Both the position numbers and the translations under genes were made by a program. A DNA stretch of 39,506 nucleotides from Micavibrio_B sp964633355 (lineage in GTDB: Bacteria; Pseudomonadota; Alphaproteobacteria; Micavibrionales; Micavibrionaceae), in assembly GCA_964633355.1 (NCBI GenBank), contig CAZWGO010000019.1, forward strand, positions 1 through 39,506, written 5' to 3'. The notes beneath the pieces are model-generated. The model was not told where the DNA came from, did no database searches, and saw nothing but the letters and a program-made list of their open reading frames with translations. This document shows, piece after piece, positions 33,734 to 39,506 of the stretch (position 1 is the first letter of the stretch; the number at the start of each line of letters is the position of its first letter).

Positions 33734-34537
33734 TTGGACAATGACTTGAATATACTGGAATGGTATCTGGAGCAGGGCGTCACTGACCTTCTCGAGGACG
33801 CTCCCGTAAACAGATTTGCTCTTGCTCCATCTCCAAGCTTAAGCCCCGTTCAGTCAGTGAAGCCTTCTCCTGCCGCAAATATTATCCCTGAAATGCCGCT
33901 AGGAACCGCCGATGTCAAGAAAGAAGCTTTAAAACTAGCGCAAAGCGCCAATACGCTGGAAGAATTAAAGGCTGCGATCCGGAGTTTTGATGCTCTGGCG
34001 ATCAAGAAAACGGCAACCAATCTGGTTTTTGCGGATGGCAATCCTAAAGCCAAGGTAATGGTTATTGGTGAAGCCCCCGGCGGGGATGAGGATATTCAGG
34101 GCAAGCCCTTTGTCGGGGTCAGCGGCCAGCTCATGGATAAGATGTTTGCCGCGATCGGCCTGTCCCGCCAATCTGACGATCCTGACACTTCTATATATAT
34201 ATCGAATATCTTGAACTGGCGTCCCCCGGGAAACCGCACACCGAGTCCGGCAGAAGTCGAGATTAGTCTGGCTTTCATCGAGCGGCATATTGCTCTGATA
34301 CAGCCGAAAATACTGGTCTTTATGGGAGGCGTATCAGCGAAGGCACTTTTAGATACGGCAGATGGCATAACAAAGCTGCGCGGAAAATGGGCGACCTATC
34401 GTCCGTTGACTGAAAGCGGCGGCGCAGAATTGCCGGTCCTGCCGACTTTCCATCCATCCTTTCTTTTAAGAACGCCAATACAGAAAAAACAGGCGTGGAC
34501 CGATATGCTTTTACTGAAAAAACGGCTCTCTGATTGA
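33734..34537 (+). CDS. Family 4-type uracil-DNA glycosylase lacking all iron-sulfur cysteines
   Basis: A 267-aa protein. Motif A is GEAPGGDED (112-120), with PFVGVSG (125-131), the RPPGNR loop (163-168) and motif B HPSFLL (240-245), as in family 4 enzymes that excise uracil from DNA. Characterised family 4 enzymes hold a 4Fe-4S cluster with four cysteines; this protein contains no cysteine at all, with A/I and N-W at the usual places. The N-terminal LEWYLEQGVTDLLEDAP is seen in alphaproteobacterial homologues. The start is TTG 33734, with AGGA eight bases upstream; the nearby ATG is out of frame and stops at once. Confidence 0.88.
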   Translation: MDNDLNILEWYLEQGVTDLLEDAPVNRFALAPSPSLSPVQSVKPSPAANIIPEMPLGTADVKKEALKLAQSANTLEELKAAIRSFDALAIKKTATNLVFADGNPKAKVMVIGEAPGGDEDIQGKPFVGVSGQLMDKMFAAIGLSRQSDDPDTSIYISNILNWRPPGNRTPSPAEVEISLAFIERHIALIQPKILVFMGGVSAKALLDTADGITKLRGKWATYRPLTESGGAELPVLPTFHPSFLLRTPIQKKQAWTDMLLLKKRLSD

Positions 34538-34545
34538 TTTTTATA

Positions 34546-34593
34546 GTATTCAGAATATCGAATACAGTATTTATAAAATTTATTTCTGTATTC
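34546..34593. repeat. Nested inverted repeats GTATTC / GAATAC in the long intergenic region
   Basis: GTATTC (34546-34551), GAATAC (34560-34565) and GTATTC (34588-34593) alternate in orientation. The second and third extend to a perfect 8-bp inverted repeat, GAATACAG (34560-34567) and CTGTATTC (34586-34593). They start 9 nt after the UDG stop. They could be an operator or a weak stem-loop. The rest of 34538-34824 is AT-rich, with no gene or confident promoter seen. Confidence 0.5.
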
Positions 34594-34824
34594 ACTAAGT
34601 ATTATTAGGAAGCTTTTAAGCATATGGTTGGGGAATGGAGTAATTTGAATAATTATTCCAGAATAGGGTAATTTTATATAGTCAGGAAAAATAAAAATTA
34701 CCTTGGTTGCTTATAAATTTACTAATAAATTCAGCGCCTTAGCTAAAATCACCTTGTTAACCATTCTGGTTTTATTGTTTTTTTCTGGACTTTTTACTTG
34801 GAGGTCCCTATCTGTTCTCCCGCT

Positions 34825-36321
34825 ATGGGTACAGAAAAAGAAAACGGCAAGTGGCGGGGGCGACTGCTCCAGGCATTATTGCTAGGTGGTGTGGTCCTGA
34901 CTGGTTATTGCGGCGCGGCAGCTTTGAGCGCGCGCCTCATGCCGCCTGTGAAGGTTGAAGCGGCTAACACTATGGCTTTATCGAGCGGCAACGGTTCTGT
35001 TGTTGCAGATGATGACTTTGAGCCTCTGGTGACATCTTCTGCTTATCGTATCCTGAATAAGGCCATCCGCGAAGAATTGAGGCAGGGACGCCCAAGTTAT
35101 GCGTTAAAGCTTCTTGGCGCCGATCCGATGGCCCAGAAAATCAAGAATGTAGAATATGATAAATTGCGGGCTTCTATTGCCCAGTCTTACCTTATTGAAG
35201 GCAAGACCCAGAAGGCCTTTGATGTCGCCAAGGCTTCATCTCACCGCTCACGTCATGACGCGCCCGAAGCGGCCTGGGTCGGCGGTTTGGCGGCATGGAA
35301 AATGGATAATTATGAAGAAGCGGCGCAATTCTTCTCGGTCGCGGCAAAATCTAAGCGGGCTTCTGTCTGGCTGAAATCCGGCAGCGCTTTTTGGGCGGCT
35401 CGTGCCTATGGGCGTATGGGCGATATGCAGGAAGCAAATCATTACATGGAAATCGCGGCCAAATATCCGCGCACATTTTATGGTTTGATCGCGCTTCGTT
35501 CATTGGGCCGGGATTTTGATTTCAACTGGGATAAGCCTGACCTCAAACCCAAGCATAAGAAATCGCTTGAAGTGTCCGCGAATGTCCAAGATGCCATCGA
35601 GCTCTCCAAAAAAGGTAATATCACGGACGCGTTGACCAGGCTTGGCAAATCGGGCTGGCTGGATAACGGTTATAAGCAGCGCCAGCTTCTTGCTTATATT
35701 CTCGATAAGAATATACCGGCTATGTCTCTTCTTTTGGGGCGCATGACGAAGGACGATGCAGGAGCGTTTTATGATCTCGCTCTTTATCCTGAAGCCCCGT
35801 GGAATCCGGATAAAGGGTATGAAGTCGACAGTGCGCTGGTAAATGCCCTGATCCGTCAGGAATCGCGGTTCAATCCACAAGCTAGAAACGCCAGCGGCGC
35901 AAGTGGTCTGATGCAGCTTATGCCGTCAACTGCCAGTTACATGGCCAAAGGAATTGACGTCGCGTTAACGCACCCGCAGACCAATATCAGCGTTGGTCAG
36001 AAATATGTTCGTCATTTGCTGATGGATTCAAACGTCAATAACGATCTCTTCTATATGGCGGTTGCCTATAATGCAGGTCCGGGCAATCTTGCGCGCTGGA
36101 AAAGGCAATATAAGGATATCAGCGATCCGCTTTTATTCATCGAAAGCATTCCGTCATCCGAAACACGCGCTTTTGTCGAGCGTGTCATGGTGAATTACTG
36201 GATCTACCGTATTCGTGAAGGCAAAGACAACCCATCACTGGATGCTGTAGCGTTTGAACGTGACGAAGAATATACCGATGCCGGTACGCGCCACGATGCT
36301 ATGCAATTTGCGTCCAATTAA
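34825..36321 (+). CDS. Lytic murein transglycosylase, Slt family
   Basis: About 498 aa from ATG 34825. An N-terminal hydrophobic segment (GRLLQALLLGGVVLTGYCGA) acts as signal or anchor. A helical superhelix domain follows, then a C-terminal SLT domain with the catalytic glutamate in RQESRFNP, then GLMQLMPST and AYNAGPGNL. It cleaves peptidoglycan glycan strands in the periplasm, forming 1,6-anhydro ends. The start is unsure: GGAGGT (34800-34805) is 19 nt upstream of the ATG, too far, and the only earlier in-frame start, TTG 34798, overlaps that site. The stop directly abuts the convergent hisN stop. Confidence 0.9.
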   Translation: MGTEKENGKWRGRLLQALLLGGVVLTGYCGAAALSARLMPPVKVEAANTMALSSGNGSVVADDDFEPLVTSSAYRILNKAIREELRQGRPSYALKLLGADPMAQKIKNVEYDKLRASIAQSYLIEGKTQKAFDVAKASSHRSRHDAPEAAWVGGLAAWKMDNYEEAAQFFSVAAKSKRASVWLKSGSAFWAARAYGRMGDMQEANHYMEIAAKYPRTFYGLIALRSLGRDFDFNWDKPDLKPKHKKSLEVSANVQDAIELSKKGNITDALTRLGKSGWLDNGYKQRQLLAYILDKNIPAMSLLLGRMTKDDAGAFYDLALYPEAPWNPDKGYEVDSALVNALIRQESRFNPQARNASGASGLMQLMPSTASYMAKGIDVALTHPQTNISVGQKYVRHLLMDSNVNNDLFYMAVAYNAGPGNLARWKRQYKDISDPLLFIESIPSSETRAFVERVMVNYWIYRIREGKDNPSLDAVAFERDEEYTDAGTRHDAMQFASN

Positions 36322-37089
36322 TCAGAGTAGCGCCAATGCTTTTGCATGTAATTCTGGATCGCCAACTGCTAAGAGATTGCTTCCACTGGATAATGTCAAT
36401 TTCGCGCCGGACCAGTCCGTAATCTTGCCGCCCGCGCCTTCAATAATCGGCACCAGCGCGATATAATCATAAAGCCCCAGATGATCTTCGACCAGCACGT
36501 CAATCGCGCCATTGGCCATGAGGCCATAGAAATAACAATCGCCTTGATAGACCGTATAACGGCATTCTTTATCAAATCTATCAAAACGCTGCGGATCGTT
36601 TTTGTCTATCTGTGACGGAGATCCGGTTCCGAAGATGGCGGATTTCAAATCAGAACATTTTCTGCTTTTTACAACCGACCCGTTAAAAGTCGTGGCTTGT
36701 CCTTTGATTCCAATCCATCTTTCTTTCGATACGCACTGATCTGTAATGCCGAGGATCGGCTCACCCTCGTAGCAAAGACCGATTAACGTACCGAATGTCG
36801 GGCGACCGATGGTAAAGGACTTGGTTCCGTCGATCGGATCGACGACCCATGTATAACCATTTTGGCTCGGTGTATTTTCAAACTCCTCGCCAAAAAAGCC
36901 GTCTTCCGGTCTTTTATCTGAGATAATCTCTCTGAGCCGCGCTTCGATGCCGCGATCGGCCAAGGTCACTGGCGTTTCGTCGGACTTTGATATAATCTCG
37001 AAATCCTGCCGGTAATAGGAAAGGGCGATTTTTCCGGCTTCATCTGCCATAAACTTCGCCAGATCAATCAGTTCAGTGTTGATGCTCAT
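36322..37089 (-). CDS. hisN: Histidinol-phosphatase, inositol-monophosphatase type
   Basis: A 255-aa IMPase-fold phosphatase. Metal ligands are in FGEEF (66-70) and DPIDGTKSF (84-92). The third site is LYDYIALVPIIEGAGG near 208-223, where YDY-ALVP replaces the WD-AA of true inositol monophosphatases, as in alphaproteobacterial HisN. It would dephosphorylate L-histidinol phosphate in histidine synthesis. Inositol monophosphatase or another sugar phosphatase remains possible. It is divergent from alaS across 77 nt. Confidence 0.8.
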   Translation of the reverse strand: MSINTELIDLAKFMADEAGKIALSYYRQDFEIISKSDETPVTLADRGIEARLREIISDKRPEDGFFGEEFENTPSQNGYTWVVDPIDGTKSFTIGRPTFGTLIGLCYEGEPILGITDQCVSKERWIGIKGQATTFNGSVVKSRKCSDLKSAIFGTGSPSQIDKNDPQRFDRFDKECRYTVYQGDCYFYGLMANGAIDVLVEDHLGLYDYIALVPIIEGAGGKITDWSGAKLTLSSGSNLLAVGDPELHAKALALL

Positions 37090-37166
37090 GAAAAATCCCT
37101 TGGAAAAATTCGCGTAATACGGCTAACTAAGAGCCATATTACATTTATTAAGACAAGGGTACAGGC

Positions 37167-39506
37167 ATGAAAACCGCTGCCGATATACGTTCCGAATTTT
37201 TGAATTTCTTTGCCAAGAACGGTCATGAGAAAGTCGCGTCCAGCCCTCTGGTGCCACAAAACGACCCGACCCTGATGTTTACCAATTCGGGTATGGTCCA
37301 GTTTAAGAATGTCTTCACCGGCGTTGAGAAACGCCCGTATTCACGCGCCACCACGTCCCAGAAATCCGTTCGCGCTGGCGGGAAACATAATGACCTTGAG
37401 AATGTTGGTTATACGGCCCGCCATTTCACCTTTTTCGAAATGCTCGGAAATTTCTCCTTCGGTGACTATTTCAAGGAAGAGGCGATCCATTACGCTTGGG
37501 AATTAGTCAGCAAAAATTTCCAGATGCCCAAAGACAAATTGCTGGTCACGGTCCACTCGACGGATGAAGAGGCGGCCACGCTCTGGCGCAAGATTGCCGG
37601 TTTTTCAGATGACAGGATCATCCGCATCAATACAAATGACAATTTCTGGATGATGGGCGATACGGGGCCTTGCGGGCCATGTTCCGAAATCTTCATTGAT
37701 CGCGGTGATCATATTTTCGGTGGACCGCCGGGCTCTGCGGACGAAGACGGCGATCGTTTCCTTGAATTCTGGAATTTGGTTTTCATGCAATTCGAACAGG
37801 AACCAGACGGAAATGGCGGGCATATCAGAAAGCCTCTGCCAAAACCATCCATCGATACTGGCATGGGCCTTGAGCGCATGGCGATGATTATGCAGGGTAA
37901 AAATTCGGTTTTTGAAATCGATTTGATGCGCGCTATTATCGAACATGTCGGCGATTTGACGGGCGCTAATCCGGATGGCGATCAAGCCCCAAGCCATAAA
38001 GTGATCGCCGATCATTTGCGCTCTGCTGCCTTCCTGATCGCCGATGGTGTTATGCCGTCCAACGAAGGGCGCGGTTATGTTCTGCGCCGTATCATGCGAA
38101 GAGGTATGCGTCATGCTCAATTATTAGGAGCGAAAGAGCCGTTGATGTATCGCTTGTTCCCAACATTGCAGGCAATGATGGGCGAGGCCTATCCGGAACT
38201 TTACGCGGCAGGTTCTCTGATTACAGAAACGCTTAAACTGGAAGAAGCCAAATTTAAGCAAACGCTGGAACGCGGGCTTAAATTGCTCGACGAAGAAACA
38301 TCCAAACTTTCCGGCGGCGCGAAGCTTCCGGGCGAAGCTGCCTTTAAATTATACGATACATTCGGCTTTCCCTTGGACCTGACGCAAGACGCACTTCGCG
38401 CGAAGAATATCGAAGTCGATACCGAAGGTTTTGAAACGGCGATGGATAAGCAAAAAGCCGAAGCCCGCAAAAATTGGGCAGGTTCAGGTGATACGGCGAC
38501 GGAAAAGGTCTGGTTTGAGCTTCTCGATAAAGTCGGCCCGACCGAATTCCTCGGTTACTCGAAAGTTGAAGCCGAAGGCCAGATTAAAACCATCGTGAAA
38601 GACGGCAAAGAGGTTACGGAAGCCAAAGCAGGTGACAAGGTTCAGATTGTTTTGAACCAGACGCCTTTCTATGCGGAATCCGGCGGTCAGGTTGGAGATA
38701 CGGGTACTCTCAAATTTGGCAATAATGTTTTCGAAGTGTTTGACACCGCTAAGAAACTTGGCAAAATGTTTTCGCATGTTGGTACCGTGAAAGAAGGTAT
38801 GTTTAAAGTAAGTGATGCAGTTGAAGCTCAAGTTGATGTCACGCGCCGCAACGCTATTCAGGCGCACCACTCGGCGACTCACCTTCTGCATGAGGCTTTG
38901 CGTCTGACGCTCGGCGATCACGTCGCGCAAAAAGGCTCGATGCAAACATCGGATCGCACACGGTTTGATATCTCCCATCATTTGGGCATAAGCGCTGACC
39001 AACTGAAACAAGTAGAAGCGATGGTAAATGACGAAATTCGTGCCGATACGGAAGTGCGCACACGCTTGATGGCAATCGACGATGCGCGCGAAACTGGCGC
39101 GCGCGCTTTGTTCGGCGAAAAATATGATGATGAAGTTCGCGTCGTCTCTATGGGTCGTCAGGAGCAAGGGCAAAACAAGCCTTTCTCCGTCGAGCTTTGC
39201 GGCGGCACGCATGTCGGGCGCACGGGTGAAATTGGCCTGTTTAAAATTATCTCCGAAGGCGCAGTCGGTTCCGGCGTTCGCCGTATCGAGGCGGTTGCCG
39301 GACAAACCGCGCTTGATTACTACAATTCTCAGGAGGACCGTTTATTTGAAGCGGCTTCTATCCTGAAAGCCAATCCGTCAGATGTCGTTGACCGCGTTAA
39401 ATCTCTGATTGAAGAAAAGAAAAAACTGGAACAGGAATTAACCGCGCTTCGCCGCAAATTGGCAACCGGCGGCGCAGGCGATAGCGGCCCATCTGCCAAA
39501 GACATC
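37167..39506 (+). CDS. alaS: Alanyl-tRNA synthetase, 3' end cut by window edge
   Basis: 780 codons are visible of an expected 870-890. The class II aminoacylation core is at the start (MKTAADIRSEFLNFF, then SSPLVPQNDPTLMFTNSGM and FFEMLGNFSFGDYFK). The editing domain has the zinc-binding HHSATHLLH (His568 and His572) and CGGTH (Cys678, His682), equivalent to E. coli His564/His568 and Cys666/His670. Only the C-terminal oligomerisation part (C-Ala domain) is missing. It charges tRNA-Ala and clears mischarged Ser/Gly. AAGGG lies upstream of ATG 37167. It is divergent from hisN. Confidence 0.98.
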   Translation, partial: MKTAADIRSEFLNFFAKNGHEKVASSPLVPQNDPTLMFTNSGMVQFKNVFTGVEKRPYSRATTSQKSVRAGGKHNDLENVGYTARHFTFFEMLGNFSFGDYFKEEAIHYAWELVSKNFQMPKDKLLVTVHSTDEEAATLWRKIAGFSDDRIIRINTNDNFWMMGDTGPCGPCSEIFIDRGDHIFGGPPGSADEDGDRFLEFWNLVFMQFEQEPDGNGGHIRKPLPKPSIDTGMGLERMAMIMQGKNSVFEIDLMRAIIEHVGDLTGANPDGDQAPSHKVIADHLRSAAFLIADGVMPSNEGRGYVLRRIMRRGMRHAQLLGAKEPLMYRLFPTLQAMMGEAYPELYAAGSLITETLKLEEAKFKQTLERGLKLLDEETSKLSGGAKLPGEAAFKLYDTFGFPLDLTQDALRAKNIEVDTEGFETAMDKQKAEARKNWAGSGDTATEKVWFELLDKVGPTEFLGYSKVEAEGQIKTIVKDGKEVTEAKAGDKVQIVLNQTPFYAESGGQVGDTGTLKFGNNVFEVFDTAKKLGKMFSHVGTVKEGMFKVSDAVEAQVDVTRRNAIQAHHSATHLLHEALRLTLGDHVAQKGSMQTSDRTRFDISHHLGISADQLKQVEAMVNDEIRADTEVRTRLMAIDDARETGARALFGEKYDDEVRVVSMGRQEQGQNKPFSVELCGGTHVGRTGEIGLFKIISEGAVGSGVRRIEAVAGQTALDYYNSQEDRLFEAASILKANPSDVVDRVKSLIEEKKKLEQELTALRRKLATGGAGDSGPSAKDI

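Noticed and set aside
34703..34885. 60-codon ORF (TTG start) with a hydrophobic stretch upstream of the transglycosylase
   Set aside because: It overlaps the transglycosylase N-terminus in another frame and lies in AT-rich DNA that readily yields hydrophobic codons; no SD.
38484..39305. 273-codon minus-strand ORF inside alaS
   Set aside because: It is antisense to the conserved editing domain of alanyl-tRNA synthetase.

Overview
The window looks like a compact chromosomal segment from an alphaproteobacterium of moderate G+C content. It was probably assembled from short reads, because a 10-N scaffold gap sits inside one gene. The lineage call rests on four things: a plant/alphaproteobacterial-type glutamate-cysteine ligase, a polar-development (PodJ-like) Sel1 protein, a HisN-type phosphatase, and the order ETF-ubiquinone oxidoreductase / TPR lipoprotein / ispE. 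A finer assignment is not possible by eye. No transposase, integrase, phage gene, CRISPR array or recognisable defence island was seen.

Layout. (1) 1-2067, minus: a GIY-YIG protein cut by the window edge and an ABC-F ATPase upstream of it. (2) 2182-9005, plus: a visibly AT-richer glycan cluster with a PglK-type ABC flippase, a sugar methyltransferase, a GT4 and a GT2 glycosyltransferase, an RmlB-like 4,6-dehydratase and a second sugar-nucleotide SDR. (3) 9002-11023, minus: DUF983, an LLM flavin oxidoreductase and a TesA-type esterase, divergent from (4) ybbA-ybbP (11069-14247), as in the classic tesA/ybbAP arrangement. (5) 14250-20710: a complete tripartite RND efflux system (membrane fusion protein, RND pump, outer-membrane factor) with a divergent TetR/AcrR repressor and a perfect 10-bp inverted-repeat operator between them. 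(6) 20720-23416: a PodJ-like envelope protein, tRNA-Gln(TTG) with a terminator, and a tiny basic protein that looks frameshifted. (7) 23516-28343: rmlB, then a minus-strand unit gshA / DJ-1 / SDR, with gshB divergent from gshA. (8) 28331-34537: ung, a small unknown gene, ispE, a TPR lipoprotein, ETF-QO and a cysteine-free family 4 uracil-DNA glycosylase. (9) 34825 to the end: a lytic transglycosylase, hisN, and alaS cut by the right edge.

How the genes work together. The glycan cluster appears to make and flip a lipid-linked glycan, but no initiating phosphoglycosyltransferase is present. The efflux locus is self-contained and autoregulated. gshA and gshB supply both steps of glutathione synthesis from back-to-back start codons. 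Two unrelated uracil-DNA glycosylases lie 4.7 kb apart.

The genome is very compact. All seven convergent gene pairs overlap or are separated by at most 9 nt, and three share a palindromic 4-nt double stop. I did not find a clearly new defence or mobile system. The best leads are the abutting gshA/gshB starts, the predicted leaderless promoter inside the glycan cluster, the Cys-free UDG, the A7-run frameshift in the small gene at 23255-23416, and the glycan cluster itself.
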